Assembly: GCF_024626525.1 (NCBI RefSeq)
Contig: NZ_JANJGU010000001.1
Span: 1 to 64,000 of the forward strand
Source of the DNA: Lederbergia panacisoli
GTDB taxonomy: Bacteria; Bacillota; Bacilli; Bacillales; Bacillaceae_C
DNA: 64,000 nucleotides
Direction of reading: 5' to 3'
The notes beneath the pieces were generated by a model. That model made no database searches. It was not told the origin of the DNA and saw only the letters and a program-made list of their open reading frames with translations. This document shows, one piece after another, positions 19,201-28,734 of this stretch (within the stretch, counting starts at the first letter, position 1; every line of letters starts with the position of its first letter). The position numbers and the translations under genes are program-made.

Positions 19201-19223
19201 TCTAATTGACCTTCTGTAAACAT
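16212..19223 (-). CDS. hsdR: type I restriction endonuclease subunit R
   Basis: The motor and nuclease subunit of a type I restriction-modification enzyme; it translocates and cuts unmodified DNA. The PD-(D/E)XK nuclease is at residues about 120-150 (IPDVVLYINGLPLMVMELKS). The helicase part has Walker A WHTQGSGKSYSM (near 284), the DEAH-type box MVDEAHRTQYG (near 383), AFTGTP, and later QAIARVNRVFPGK. At 1003 residues it is full length and unbroken. AGGAGGTCGAAAG precedes the ATG. Its start overlaps the end of hsdS by 22 bases, so M, S and R form one operon in that order. Confidence 0.96.
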   Translation of the reverse strand: MFTEGQLEKVVIEYFQELGYDYLPANQLVRDEREVLLLDRLQAALVKLNQGVALDVIHQVIRQLRHFDTNDVFANNKVFHKYLTESVEIPEFVNGETIYHRVRLVDWDEPKYNEFLVVNQLELIEKDSKKIPDVVLYINGLPLMVMELKSTSREEVDIEDAYKQLRNYMNVHIPSLFYYNAFLMISDGVRAQAGTITASLDRFSAWKKINAEDKVIENRQLDTLMYGLFDRERILDVIINFTLYSNEAKIMAAYHQYYGMKKAIASTIQAVHGDGRAGVIWHTQGSGKSYSMTFLAGNLIKSETLKNPTIVVITDRNDLDGQLFGTFSSASEFLRQTPLQAESRSHIKDLLENRKTGGIIFSTIQKFEEETGLLSERKNVIVMVDEAHRTQYGVDAKYDLETGGLKFGYAKYLREALPNATFIAFTGTPIETTDKSTTGLFGDLIDVYDMTQAVEDGATVKIYYESRLAKVKLDESKMSEIDREYWNMQVNEGVEGYTVEQSQKQLSRMEQIIGDKDRIKQVAADIVQHYEDRKNLVAGKAMIVAYSRKTAFAMYQELIEQRPDWKDRIKIVMTANNQDPEDLAKLVGNKQTRKEREKEFKDITAPFKIVIVVDMWLTGFDVPALDTMYVDKPMKAHNLMQAIARVNRVFPGKTGGLIVDYIGLKRNLMEALQTYTKRDQDKVQENEQARVIALNILEVLKNMYHTFDYNGFFTESDKKRYEAIRDGAEFAQSTEKLKSMFMTETKKLKDVYKISTGILTSAQKEEISYFIAVRSFIMKSERPGIPDLKEINERISKMLEDAILEDGVMVLTEATSSESFDLLNEENIEKLRAIPQKNIATTILMRVMQEKLKDVKKTNMVVSQSFSKRFEVIIERYHNRNDHLDVYEVFEELIKFKDELEAAIQEGKHLGLSYEEKAFFDVLGADPDIKKLMEDEILIAIAKDLTKTVQEHRTHDWDKKEQAQARMRLFIKKVLRKHGYPPNKEPKAVEDVLEQAKLQAANM

Positions 19224-20431
19224 CTTTCGACCTCCTGTTCTGCATCAGGAATGCGGATTTCTCCTGACATTAGTTTTGGGAGAAGGGTTTCCCGGATTTG
19301 GACCAATTCATTATTTTGCTCTTCTACTATTTTTTTCTTTGAAAATAAAGGTAGAACTAGCTTGTTAAATGAACATAATAATTTGTCGTTTGGAATTAAA
19401 ATTCTTATATTGTTTAAGTTTTTCTGATTAATTTTGGGTTGGACAGCGCCCGTAACAATACTATTAACATTTGTATTCTTTAACAAAAGATATAAATATT
19501 CAGTGGAAAAAGGATATCTTCCTTGCAATACATGTGCATGATTATTAACCCAAAATTTACCCCAAACATACTGTAAAATAGGAAACCCATTTTTAGTAAC
19601 TACAGTTCCGTCTTCGCCCATTAAAACATAAGTACCGTCAAAAATATAATCATCAACGTAGTCCATAAGTGATGCAGCACCATAATATCGATATACCTTT
19701 TCTCTTTTCTCCCGTTCCATTTTTGACAAAGGAACTCTTTGAGAATCAAAGTTATTACTAATATCTTTAAATAATTTGATTTCCCAGCCATCAGGTATTA
19801 GCCCCAAATCACTTTCCACAAACTTTCCATAACTCGATTTATATGGTTCGCCATTTTCATTTGGAAATTCAAAGTTAACAAACCAGCTCTTAAAAATGGA
19901 TTGTGTAATTTCTTCTATTGTATTGTTGATTCCGTTGTTAAGTTGAATCTTATGATCTAAGGAAATAAAGAGATTTACGATTTGTTGTTGTTCATGGATT
20001 GGGGGCAATTTAAATTGATACTTCATAATTGCATTTTTATCACCTCTAGGCATTTTTGTCCCTTTTGAAGTTCCAACCATAAAATCAAAAAATTTATTTT
20101 GAGACAGAAAATAATATAAGTACCTACTATCGACTTCACTACTTTTCGGACGAATAATAAGGACATCATTTGATACTCCATAAGTAAATTTACTGTACCA
20201 AATTTTTTTAAAATACGGCCGTATATTGGATATTAATATATCTCCCGCTCTACTTTTATTTACATTTTTAGTAGTTGGCAATGAAGAAGCTTTAGTGATT
20301 CCACCTTTTTCAGGGATCATATTTTCTGTAGAAATGTAACTGTCTTCAGTTATTTCTGATGTATTTATCTTTTCTGTTACATAAACAGAAATATCTTCAA
20401 GTTTCACAAACTTCCACTCACTATAACTCAT
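19202..20431 (-). CDS. hsdS: type I restriction specificity subunit S
   Basis: HsdS chooses the two-part DNA recognition site. Two target-recognition domains are visible, each ending in a conserved helix: the first closes with [20 protein letters not shown] (about residue 155), the second with [20 protein letters not shown] near the C-terminus. The ATG used here overlaps the last 11 bases of hsdM, with GGGGTGATTGGCT before it; an alternative TTG lies two codons upstream. The length of about 409 residues and the intact frame suggest an active enzyme. The recognition site cannot be read from the sequence. Confidence 0.94.
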   Translation of the reverse strand: MSYSEWKFVKLEDISVYVTEKINTSEITEDSYISTENMIPEKGGITKASSLPTTKNVNKSRAGDILISNIRPYFKKIWYSKFTYGVSNDVLIIRPKSSEVDSRYLYYFLSQNKFFDFMVGTSKGTKMPRGDKNAIMKYQFKLPPIHEQQQIVNLFISLDHKIQLNNGINNTIEEITQSIFKSWFVNFEFPNENGEPYKSSYGKFVESDLGLIPDGWEIKLFKDISNNFDSQRVPLSKMEREKREKVYRYYGAASLMDYVDDYIFDGTYVLMGEDGTVVTKNGFPILQYVWGKFWVNNHAHVLQGRYPFSTEYLYLLLKNTNVNSIVTGAVQPKINQKNLNNIRILIPNDKLLCSFNKLVLPLFSKKKIVEEQNNELVQIRETLLPKLMSGEIRIPDAEQEVERCLQKVN

Positions 20432-21914
20432 AGCCAATCACCCCAAGTTGCTCCCTGATCTCCTCATCAAGCTCCAGTGACTGTTTAAATTGCTCGGCAA
20501 GGGTTTTCGTCAACCGCTCCATTTTCTCCTCAAATAGTTCCCCATCTTCTACTTCTTCCTCAATTCCAACATATCTTCCTGGGGTTAAGATGTAATCATG
20601 TTCACGAATTTCCTCTAGACGCGCAGCTTTACAGTATCCTTGGATATCTTCGTAGTTTTCTTCGTTCTGCCAGTTAATGTACGTGCCGGCCATATTAAGA
20701 ATATCTTCCAATGTTAATTCACGTAAACGGCGGTTGACCATGGATCCGAGTTTTCGCCCATCTATAAATAGGGTTTGTCCAGGATGTTTTTTATTACGGT
20801 TTAAAATCCATATTGAAACGGGTATACCTGTTGTATAGAACAATTTATCCGGCAAGGCTACAATTGCATCTACTAAGTCAGCATTGATGATGTTTTTGCG
20901 GATTTCGCCTTCATTAGAAGTATTTGTAGATAATGAACCATTTGCCAATACAATTGCTGCTTTTCCGTTTTGACCTAGTTTATCAATCATATGAGATAGC
21001 CATGCATAGTTCGCATTTCCAGCTGGTGGAGTTCCAAATTTCCAACGTGGATCTTCTACAAGCTGTGGCTGTCCCCAGTCACTATCGTTGAATGGCGGGT
21101 TCGCCAACACGAAATCTGCTTTTAATGACGGATGTAAGTCGTCATGGAATGTATCCGCATTTTTACTACCTAGATTACTTTCTATTCCACGAATAGCTAG
21201 ATTCATTTTGGCTAGTTTCCAAGTAGTTGGGTTTGATTCTTGTCCATAGATGGAAATATCAAACGTATTTCCACTATGTTCTTGCACGAATTTTAATGAT
21301 TGAACGAACATACCACCACTACCACAAGCAGGGTCATAAACATATCCTTTATACGGTTGGATCATTTCAACCATCAAAGTAACAACGCTTTTTGGAGTAT
21401 AGAACTCCCCACCGCCTTTTCCTTCATTTTCAGCAAACTTTCCAAGAAAATATTCGTAGACTCGACCCAACACATCTTTTTCTCGAGCTAAGCTTCCACC
21501 TACATCAATATTGGAGAATAAGTCAATGACTTCCCCTAAAATACGCTTATCCAATTCAGGGCGTGAATAATTTTTGGGTAATACTCCTTTTAAAGTAGGA
21601 TTCTCTTTTTCTATATTATCTAAAGCTCTATCGACAATTTGACCGATTTCAGGAAGTTTTGCATGATCAGCAATATATCCCCAACGAGCTATTTCCGGTA
21701 CCCAAAACACCCCATCCGCGGTATACGCATCACGATCCTCCGCAAAATCAGGATCGATATCCATTAACTCTTTCCATTTTTCTTGAAATGTATCAGAAAC
21801 ATATTTTAAAAAGATTAAACCTAACACAACATGTTTATATTCAGCAGCATCCATATTGTTACGCAATTTATCCGCTGCGGACCATAATTTTTCCTCAAAA
21901 CCTATTACCGCCAT
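20421..21914 (-). CDS. hsdM: type I restriction DNA methyltransferase subunit M
   Basis: HsdM is the N6-adenine methyltransferase that protects host DNA. The N-terminal helical domain ([20 protein letters not shown]) is followed by the AdoMet motif [16 protein letters not shown] (near residue 193) and the catalytic NPPF in [14 protein letters not shown] (near 273). The start at 21914 ([11 protein letters not shown]) is chosen because GGAGATAGAGAT lies just before it; an in-frame ATG 33 bases upstream exists but lacks a good site. It is the first gene of hsdMSR. Confidence 0.95.
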   Translation of the reverse strand: MAVIGFEEKLWSAADKLRNNMDAAEYKHVVLGLIFLKYVSDTFQEKWKELMDIDPDFAEDRDAYTADGVFWVPEIARWGYIADHAKLPEIGQIVDRALDNIEKENPTLKGVLPKNYSRPELDKRILGEVIDLFSNIDVGGSLAREKDVLGRVYEYFLGKFAENEGKGGGEFYTPKSVVTLMVEMIQPYKGYVYDPACGSGGMFVQSLKFVQEHSGNTFDISIYGQESNPTTWKLAKMNLAIRGIESNLGSKNADTFHDDLHPSLKADFVLANPPFNDSDWGQPQLVEDPRWKFGTPPAGNANYAWLSHMIDKLGQNGKAAIVLANGSLSTNTSNEGEIRKNIINADLVDAIVALPDKLFYTTGIPVSIWILNRNKKHPGQTLFIDGRKLGSMVNRRLRELTLEDILNMAGTYINWQNEENYEDIQGYCKAARLEEIREHDYILTPGRYVGIEEEVEDGELFEEKMERLTKTLAEQFKQSLELDEEIREQLGVIGYEL

Positions 21915-21959
21915 ATCTCTATCTCCTTCAAAAGCCATATTTTGCATTTAGTTCTATTA

Positions 21960-22620
21960 TACCAAATAAAAATATTTAAAAGATATCCAATTAGTTCTCC
22001 ATAAAATTACTAGCTGACTTTTCGTACTCAAAGTGTATATTTTTTTCTACTAGTGGATGGTACCGGAAAAAGTAATATTTATTTATCTCTGAGTAGTCTC
22101 TGTAGTTAATCTCTGGTATTGCTTTGGTCAAATTGCACCCATGGACGGGTCAATTTGAATAGTTGAATGGATCATAGTGCTCTTCGATTGGTTCGATATG
22201 GATCATTTTTTTAAACTCACGAACTTTTTCAGAATTTATCGTGATTCATCCATTTTGTCCTTATTGTATCTAACGCAGTAAATGGGTTTGTCCAATTAAC
22301 AGTATATTCACTTTTATTCCGCCTGAATTTTGGACAGATGAATAATGTAAATAGCCGGAATTATTCATCGCCCTCCTCTTTTATATATAAGTCGAATGGT
22401 CGAAATGGACACCTTTGATAACAAAAATGAACTCCTTTTTGTTTTATAAGGCTTAACTTGGTAATCAGTTTGGATTGCCAATCATAAATTTTAACTACTT
22501 CTTAATCATTAAAGCAATCAAACAATTACAATATTGGTGATTATGGAGAAATTGATTATTAAGAATAAACAAACAAGAAATTCCTTATATAAAATAACAA
22601 CTCCCACCTCTTCCATTCAT
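21960..22620. other. gene-free stretch between hsdMSR and the trehalose operon
   Basis: About 660 bases without an intact gene. A short minus-strand frame near 22000-22110 reads EINYRDYSEINKYYFFRYHP, then ends at a TAA, with stops upstream, so it may be a decayed gene end. Nothing else is recognisable. The hsdM promoter should lie at the left side, but no convincing -35/-10 pair was found. Confidence 0.3.
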
Positions 22621-22630
22621 TTTCCAGCAC

Positions 22631-22674
22631 AAAAAAACACCTATAAACATTGTTTTATCAACATTTATAAGTGT
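22631..22674 (-). terminator. terminator of the trehalose operon
   Basis: On the minus strand a 16-bp stem with G-T pairs (ACACTTATAAATGTTG / CAATGTTTATAGGTGT), loop ATAAAA, is followed by TTTTTTT. It lies 45 bases after the treA stop. Confidence 0.85.
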
Positions 22675-22719
22675 CTTTTCGTATTGAAATCACGTTTATT
22701 TTCTGATGATAACCCTCTA

Positions 22720-24387
22720 TTAAACCTCCCCCTTATCCCAATACACGATTGACTCATAAGGTCTCAACGTAATTTTGTGCAATCTCTTTGATGTATCTGT
22801 ATAATTCGATATTAAAATTTGTGGGTTTTCTGCTCTATCTACTGGGATTTCAATCGAAACTTCTCTTGCATAAAAGTTATTTACTACGATTAGTTTTTCA
22901 TTTTTCCATTCTCGTGTATAGGCAAAGATTTGAGGGTCATTTGCTAGATGCAGATGATAGTCCCCATACGCTATGATGTCATACGTTTTACGTAGCTCAA
23001 TTAGCTTTTGATAATGACTGAAGATCGAATTGGGGTCATTCATTGCTTTTTCAACGTTAATTTCATTGTAATTTCGGGCTAGTTCAATCCACGGTACACC
23101 TGTTGTAAATCCAGCATTTGCAGCAGCCGACCACTGCATAGGTGTTCTGGCATTGTCACGTGATTTTTGCCTGAGAGTGGCGATTATTTCTTGCTCTGAT
23201 TTTCCATTTTGCTTTAGAATCTCATATGTATTCAAAGATTCCACATCACGGTATTGAGTAATCGAGGTAAAATCAGGGTTTGTCATCCCGATTTCTTCAC
23301 CTTGGTAAATATATGGGGTTCCCTGCATCATATGGATTGTGGTTGCAAGCATTTTTGCTGATTCCTTATGATATGTTTGATCATCGCCAAATCGAGATAC
23401 AGCACGTGGCTGATCATGATTGCACCAAAACAGTGCATTCCATCCCGCGCCTCTATGCATACCAACCTGCCAATCGGAGAGGATTTTTTTTAATTTAATA
23501 AAATCAAATTGTGCCTTTGTCCATTTATCCCCATTCGGATAATCTACCTTTAGATGATGAAATTGAAAGGTCATATCCAATTCTTTTCGTTCCGGTTTTG
23601 TATAAAGGATGCAATTTTCTATTGTCGTCGAAGACATTTCCCCAACAGTCATCATTTTATAAGGCGCAAAAACGGCTTGGTTAATTTCATGTAAATATTC
23701 ATGGACTCGAGGACCATCGGTATAGAACCTTCTGCCATCACCGGTATGATCATTTGGGAAATGCTGATCCTTTGAGATCAAATTGATCACATCAAGGCGA
23801 AACCCATCAATTCCTTTTTCTGCCCAGAAGCGAATCATCTTAACTAATTTCTCTCTAACCTCTTGGTTTTCCCAGTTAAGATCTGCCTGGGTTACATCAA
23901 ATAAATGCAAATAATATTGACCCGTTTTCTCATCATATTGCCATGCGGAACCTCCAAATTTTGATTCCCAGTTTGTAGGCTCACTTCCATCAACAGAATC
24001 CTTCCATATATAAAAATCTCGGTACATATTTGTTTTGGATAAGGATGCTTGTTTGAACCATTCATGTTCTGTCGATGTATGATTAATGACTAAGTCCATA
24101 ATTAACTTCATACCGCGTTTATGGGTTTCTTCCAATAATTGCTCGAAATCAGCCATTGTCCCATACATTGGTTCAATGGAGTAATAATCGCTAATATCAT
24201 ACCCATTATCTTTTTGCGGTGATCGATAAATAGGTGTTAACCAAATCACGTCGACGCCTAGCTTTTTGAGATAATCTAGCTTTTGGATAATTCCCTGTAT
24301 ATCACCAATACCATTTCCGGTTGTGTCATTAAAACTTTTTGGATAAATTTGATACACTGTTGCCTTTTTCCACCAAGCTTCACTCAT
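22720..24387 (-). CDS. treA: trehalose-6-phosphate hydrolase (GH13)
   Basis: This cytoplasmic GH13 enzyme splits trehalose-6-phosphate into glucose and glucose-6-phosphate. The N-terminus WWKKATVYQIYPKSFNDTTG is typical of the oligo-1,6-glucosidase/TreA group. The catalytic Asp is in GFRLDVINLI (near residue 197), the acid Glu in MTVGEMSS (near 246) and the third Asp in FWCNHDQPRAVSRF (near 322). The start at 24387 (MSEAWWKKA) is chosen because it overlaps the stop of the permease gene by 8 bases and uses its GGGAG/AAGG; the longer frame begins inside treP. The pairing with a trehalose PTS gene makes this specificity far more likely than plain alpha-glucosidase. Length is 555 residues. Confidence 0.92.
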   Translation of the reverse strand: MSEAWWKKATVYQIYPKSFNDTTGNGIGDIQGIIQKLDYLKKLGVDVIWLTPIYRSPQKDNGYDISDYYSIEPMYGTMADFEQLLEETHKRGMKLIMDLVINHTSTEHEWFKQASLSKTNMYRDFYIWKDSVDGSEPTNWESKFGGSAWQYDEKTGQYYLHLFDVTQADLNWENQEVREKLVKMIRFWAEKGIDGFRLDVINLISKDQHFPNDHTGDGRRFYTDGPRVHEYLHEINQAVFAPYKMMTVGEMSSTTIENCILYTKPERKELDMTFQFHHLKVDYPNGDKWTKAQFDFIKLKKILSDWQVGMHRGAGWNALFWCNHDQPRAVSRFGDDQTYHKESAKMLATTIHMMQGTPYIYQGEEIGMTNPDFTSITQYRDVESLNTYEILKQNGKSEQEIIATLRQKSRDNARTPMQWSAAANAGFTTGVPWIELARNYNEINVEKAMNDPNSIFSHYQKLIELRKTYDIIAYGDYHLHLANDPQIFAYTREWKNEKLIVVNNFYAREVSIEIPVDRAENPQILISNYTDTSKRLHKITLRPYESIVYWDKGEV

Positions 24388-26344
24388 TACCTTCACTCCC
24401 AGGTAGTGATAACCTCCGTTTTGCAATAAAATACGTAACGATAAACGGAAAGACAATGACGATAAGCATGCCAATTAAAAACGATACCCAATTAGACGGC
24501 AAAATCGATAATATCGCAGGAATGCCTCCAACACCAATTGAAGTTGCTTTTACTCCTTGGAATGTGATAAAAGCTCCAGCAATCGCTGTGCCAGTGATTG
24601 CTGCAAAAAATGGATATCGATACCGCAAGTTAACACCAAACATTGCAGGCTCCGTAATTCCAAGCCAGGCAGAAATTCCAGATGTTCCTGCCAACCCTTT
24701 TAACTTTTCATCTTTTGCAACTAGCATCATGGCAAATACAGCTGCACCTTGGGCAATGTTAGATAAAGCAACAATGGGCCACAAGAAGGTCGTTCCCGTA
24801 CTACCGATTAGTTGCAGATCTACCGCCAAAAACGTATGATGCATACCGGTTATGACGAGTGGAGCATATAATGCACCATATGCTAGTCCTCCTATAACTG
24901 GCACTGCATCAAAGACGTATACCAATCCTTCTGTAATCCAATTTCCGATTGTAAATGTAACAGGACCGATTAAAACAAATGCCAAAAAGCCCGTTACCAA
25001 TAACGCAACTGGTGCAACCACCAATAATTGAAGTGAATCAATGACTCGTTTCCTAAGGAAGATTTCTATTTTAGCCAGAACCCATGAAGCAAATAGTACT
25101 GGAAGTACTTGTCCTTGATACCCAACCTTATTTATTTCGAGCCCAAAGATATTCCAAGTAGGGATTTTACCTTCCGCAGCTGCTGAGCCATATCCCCATG
25201 CATTCATTAAGTCTGGATGGACAAGAATTAAGCCAAGGACAACACCAAGTAATTCATGGCCCCCAAACCTCTTAACAGCTGACCAACCAATTAATGCAGG
25301 TAAGAATGTGAAGGCTGTATTCGCAATGATATTAATCATATCTGCAATACCAGCCCATTGTGGGTATGTCTCGATAAGTGCAGGTGCGCCTTTGCCAAAG
25401 ATTCCCGGATTCGCTAATATATTATTAATACCCATTAATAAACCAGCAGTTACAATGGCCGGTAAAATCGGAATAAAAATATCCGCCAATACTTTTATTG
25501 CTTTTTGCAGTGGGTTTAGTTTTTCTCCGCCCGCTGCTTTAACATCCTCTTTCGATGCTTCGGCAACACCCGTCTCTTGAACCATTGCTTTATAAACCCT
25601 ATCAACAGTACCTTGGCCAATTACAATTTGATATTGGCCATTTGCCGAAAACGTTCCTTTTACGATTCCCATATCATCTAGGGCTGCTTTGTTAACCTTA
25701 TCTTCATCTTTTAGCGCAAAACGCAGACGGGTGACACAATGGGTGGCTGCATTTATATTCTCTACGCCGCCGACTGCAGCAACAATTTCTTCTGCCTCTT
25801 TACCATACTGGACCCCATTTGTGGATGTTGTCATTTGTTCATTTTTTTTAGGCTCGGCCTTTCCCTTTGGCGCTGTTCCCAAAAGAATCGAGTCTAATGC
25901 AATAACATCTTTCTCATTCGTTTTATGTAATTCCTCGAACTGGTCTCCGTTTGTAACAATAATCGGAGTGACATGACTTTTCGCTTTTTCCTTAATAAAA
26001 TCCAAGTCAAAAGTGACTAATTTGTCTCCTGCTTTTACCCGATCCCCTGACTTGACATGTGTTTCAAAACCCTCTCCATTTAGAGAAACTGTCTCTAAAC
26101 CAATATGAATCAATAATTCAAGTCCCGAATGGCTTAGAAGCCCAATGGCGTGCTTAGTTGGAAAAATATGAAGGACCTCTCCATCAAATGGAGCGACCAC
26201 CTTCCCATCCGTAGGATCAATCGCAATGCCATCCCCCATCATTTTTTGAGAAAATGTCGGATCTGGAACATCTTCTAAAGCCACCACATTACCACTTACG
26301 GGAGCATAGATTAAAATCTGATTGGCTTCTCCATTACTTGCCAT
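24380..26344 (-). CDS. treP: trehalose PTS permease, domain order EIIA-EIIB-EIIC
   Basis: The protein imports trehalose and phosphorylates it to trehalose-6-phosphate. Residues 1-150 are a glucose-type EIIA with the active His in LLIHIGLETVSLNGEGF (near residue 78). A linker is followed by EIIB (about 175-260) with the active Cys in INAATHCVTRLRFAL (near 202), and then the EIIC membrane domain with about ten segments, including GVVLGLILVHPDLMNAWGYG and SGISAWLGITEPAMFGVNLR. B. subtilis TreP has only B and C; related sucrose/beta-glucoside permeases with EIIA carry it at the C-terminus, so A-B-C is unusual. AAAGGGG lies 9 bases before the ATG. No TreR repressor gene is in the window. Confidence 0.9.
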   Translation of the reverse strand: MASNGEANQILIYAPVSGNVVALEDVPDPTFSQKMMGDGIAIDPTDGKVVAPFDGEVLHIFPTKHAIGLLSHSGLELLIHIGLETVSLNGEGFETHVKSGDRVKAGDKLVTFDLDFIKEKAKSHVTPIIVTNGDQFEELHKTNEKDVIALDSILLGTAPKGKAEPKKNEQMTTSTNGVQYGKEAEEIVAAVGGVENINAATHCVTRLRFALKDEDKVNKAALDDMGIVKGTFSANGQYQIVIGQGTVDRVYKAMVQETGVAEASKEDVKAAGGEKLNPLQKAIKVLADIFIPILPAIVTAGLLMGINNILANPGIFGKGAPALIETYPQWAGIADMINIIANTAFTFLPALIGWSAVKRFGGHELLGVVLGLILVHPDLMNAWGYGSAAAEGKIPTWNIFGLEINKVGYQGQVLPVLFASWVLAKIEIFLRKRVIDSLQLLVVAPVALLVTGFLAFVLIGPVTFTIGNWITEGLVYVFDAVPVIGGLAYGALYAPLVITGMHHTFLAVDLQLIGSTGTTFLWPIVALSNIAQGAAVFAMMLVAKDEKLKGLAGTSGISAWLGITEPAMFGVNLRYRYPFFAAITGTAIAGAFITFQGVKATSIGVGGIPAILSILPSNWVSFLIGMLIVIVFPFIVTYFIAKRRLSLPGSEGNE

Positions 26345-26402
26345 GCAATGTGACCCCTTTCATGTAAATCCGTACTTGTCTAAATAGCTATTCAAATCAA
26401 AA

Positions 26403-26420
26403 AACATATTACTGTATGTT
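26403..26420. promoter_or_regulatory. candidate operator upstream of treP
   Basis: A perfect inverted repeat AACATA-TTACTG-TATGTT lies 59 bases before the treP start. It could be a repressor site, but it does not match the known TreR operator closely, so the call is tentative. Confidence 0.25.
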
Positions 26421-26759
26421 TCCCAGAAAGCCATGGGTCAAAACATAATATACAAATGGATGGAAAAATGGCAACATTTGCCGAATTCTTGGATATATAT
26501 CTTCACCTGGTGTATTTATAGAATTTGCATATTGATATACTCTTTTTCGTTGCCCAATGACATTTTTGTTCCATATGTTTAACGGACTGTTTTACAGTTC
26601 GTATAAGCTTTTTATTGCTTTTTGTATCGCAGTTTATTTTCAATATACTTTTTTTAGCTTTCAATATAATTCTTGTGTAAAACTTGCATTTCCTATTTTT
26701 TGGCTAATTTTAATAGTACATTTTCTTGGTACTTATATTAGACAAATCTCTTGAAAATT
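26421..26759. other. AT-rich intergenic stretch upstream of treP
   Basis: A plus-strand frame of 65 codons (26557-26754) is rich in Phe and Tyr as expected from AT-rich DNA, and has no ribosome binding site. I see no supported gene here. Confidence 0.3.
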
Positions 26760-27487
26760 TCAGGAAGAAAAAGAAGATAAACGAGATGCCAACATGGAGG
26801 AAGAAGAGAAATTGGATATTCGGAGAACAATCAAATTTCAGCCGCCAATAATGATTGTGATTATCCTTCTTGTCGTGTTATCAATTTCGACGTATGGATA
26901 CTCTCGTCTGCAAATGAACATAATTTATCCCTCTGTTCAAGTAGACTTATAAACTAACTTTTTATCAGAAAAATACTTTATTGAATTCTTAAAGCAATAC
27001 GATAAAATTCGGTCACAGCATAGAAAATAGTATGTATTGGATGATTCCAAAGCAATAGCATCACATGCTATTCTCACACGTATATGCACGATTTGATGGA
27101 TAATCAAGAGCTTTTGTATGAACATAAGCATTTTAATTTGTTTTTTGATACATTTGATCAATATGTTAAACAACTTCCATACATCACAGAAGAGCTCCAT
27201 TATTTCCGCAATGAATTGAATAAATACGGAAAGGCGCCTGGTTAATTAGAAGAAATGATTGAGCTTTTTGCATATGAAAAATGGCAACTATTCAGTGCAG
27301 ATACCACCGCTATGTAGTAAACGATTATGATCCTGCTTATAATGTGAAGTTTATATCATCAGATGGTCGCTTTGAAGTTGTATATAATATTGAAACTGGT
27401 CAGATGGTAACAGATCCAGTAAACATGGGCACGTATAATATTGCGCCTGGAAGCATAGTTCCCTGGACAAGAATTGTAACACTATAA
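26760..27487 (+). pseudogene. decayed gene for a single-pass membrane protein
   Basis: Successive frames join into one plausible protein: a charged start (EEEEKLDIRRTIKFQPP), one membrane helix (IMIVIILLVVLSISTYGY), a helical middle (FDTFDQYVKQLPYITEELHY) and a C-terminal domain (NVKFISSDGRFEVVYNIETG, then MVTDPVNMGTYNIAPG). Stops at 26950, about 27030 and about 27245 and at least one frameshift break it. The C-terminal 68 codons remain open (27281-27487). The C-terminal pattern resembles a family of uncharacterised Firmicute membrane proteins. The function is unknown. Confidence 0.55.
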
Positions 27488-28118
27488 AAAAGGATATGAA
27501 TCATACTTTCTTTGATTTGATATTTTAATAGATATCAGTTAGCTCTTCTATTATTCTAGCTCATCCATCATCAACCTATACAAATGTCATTTTTGCTCAG
27601 CACGCAGTTGTACATTTAACAACACATTCTTTGCAACTATTAACAATTACAATGGTTCATATTGCTTGTATTAAGTATAATTGCCATTATTTGTGCTACT
27701 CCATAAACGCAATCACAGTTTATATATTTTTCTGCTGAACGATATCCAGATGGTAATTCTCCTAACAAGGATGAGCGTTTCTGTTGACCTAGTGATTGAT
27801 TTAAATTTTTATCCCTATTTATTTAGGAATACGTAAACGTGATTCTATCCTCGATTAATGTTAAACAGTCTTCCGTTCTTAACCTTCCAGCTTTCAAGTA
27901 ATCTTTCATACTCTCAAGTAATGAAATTTCTTTTTTAAATTCTTCAACATCAGGCTTAAGTTTATCGAGGTCGTTTTAATATAAAAAAACGTAATAATAT
28001 TGGGGCATACACTGGGGTTCAGGCCTTCATCCTTGTACTTTTGTGTCGCTGGTCACATATATAACTATTTGTATATCAAACTGTTATGTTTCTCATCTCT
28101 AACTGGTTCAACCAAAAA
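27488..28118. other. gene-poor stretch with a minus-strand coding scrap
   Basis: Between about 27828 and 27975 the minus strand reads PDVEEFKKEISLLESMKDYL then KAGRLRTEDCLTLIEDRITF and a stop, with no start upstream. It is probably the tail of a lost gene. The remainder shows nothing recognisable. Confidence 0.35.
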
Positions 28119-28328
28119 TTAAACTAAAATACGTACATACGCTTCATAAATTTTATTTGCCCCTTTATGTTGTTTGAGCTCATCTTGATATTGACCGCCA
28201 AACAAATCTAATTCACGAAAATCAATAAACATATTTACTAAAACTTTTGGAATTTCCTCCCACGAGTAAATCTCTTCGATAATATCGTATAATTCCTGAT
28301 AGATTCTTTCACATTGTTGTTCATCCAT
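28119..28328 (-). CDS. small hypothetical protein
   Basis: A 69-residue acidic protein (starting MDEQQCERIYQELYDIIEEI) with a helical look and no recognised domain. A weak AAAGG lies 5 bases upstream of its ATG. It is surrounded by gene fragments, so it may itself be a remnant. A resemblance to small immunity proteins is possible but not supported by any clear motif. Confidence 0.4.
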   Translation of the reverse strand: MDEQQCERIYQELYDIIEEIYSWEEIPKVLVNMFIDFRELDLFGGQYQDELKQHKGANKIYEAYVRILV

Positions 28329-28446
28329 ACCTTTGCCATTTTGAAGTTTTTTTAAAAAGTTGTTATAACGTTTGGAGATTATTTTGTTACAACTCTACAA
28401 TTTCTGTTTTCACGCAAGCAGAGCCTTTGGTTTAAAAAGCATTAAT

Positions 28447-28472
28447 AAAAAGCTGAGGCACTTGCCTCAGCT
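28447..28472 (-). terminator. rho-independent terminator
   Basis: A perfect 10-bp stem AGCTGAGGCA / TGCCTCAGCT with a 2-base loop is followed on the minus strand by TTTTATT. The stop codon of a decayed reading frame lies inside its stem. Confidence 0.8.
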
Positions 28473-28600
28473 ATCCTCTTGTTGATTAAACTGCGAAAAA
28501 GAACCATCTTCTATATATAGAAGATGGATGATCTCTTCCTTACCAGTTTCCTCATAATATTGTCCTATTTGCCCGTAATAATCACCGCGGTAAAGTTAAC
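28467..28600 (-). pseudogene. 3' fragment of a lost gene
   Basis: The minus strand reads YRGDYYGQIGQYYEETGKEE then IIHLLYIEDGSFSQFNQQED and stops within the terminator hairpin at 28447-28472. A stop codon lies just upstream of the fragment. The gene is not recognised, but a coding tail with its own terminator indicates a formerly real gene. Confidence 0.45.
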
Positions 28601-28685
28601 CTAGTATTATCTATGATGATGTGAGAGCGAATTTCGACAAATCCGCGGTATCTGCACCTAATTGTTTAATAAAGAAGAACTAGAG

Positions 28686-28711
28686 GATGACATTGGTAAT
28701 ACAATGTCATC
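28686..28711. other. hairpin downstream of the esterase gene
   Basis: A perfect 10-bp inverted repeat GATGACATTG-GTAATA-CAATGTCATC lies 24 bases past the esterase stop. It has no T-run, so it may be an mRNA-stabilising structure rather than a terminator. Confidence 0.5.
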
Positions 28712-28734
28712 CAGCTATTTCATCATACATTCTA

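Noticed and set aside
24339-25976. Plus-strand frames of 90-166 codons opposite treP
   Set aside because: They are antisense shadows of the PTS gene, without ribosome binding sites or sensible protein composition.
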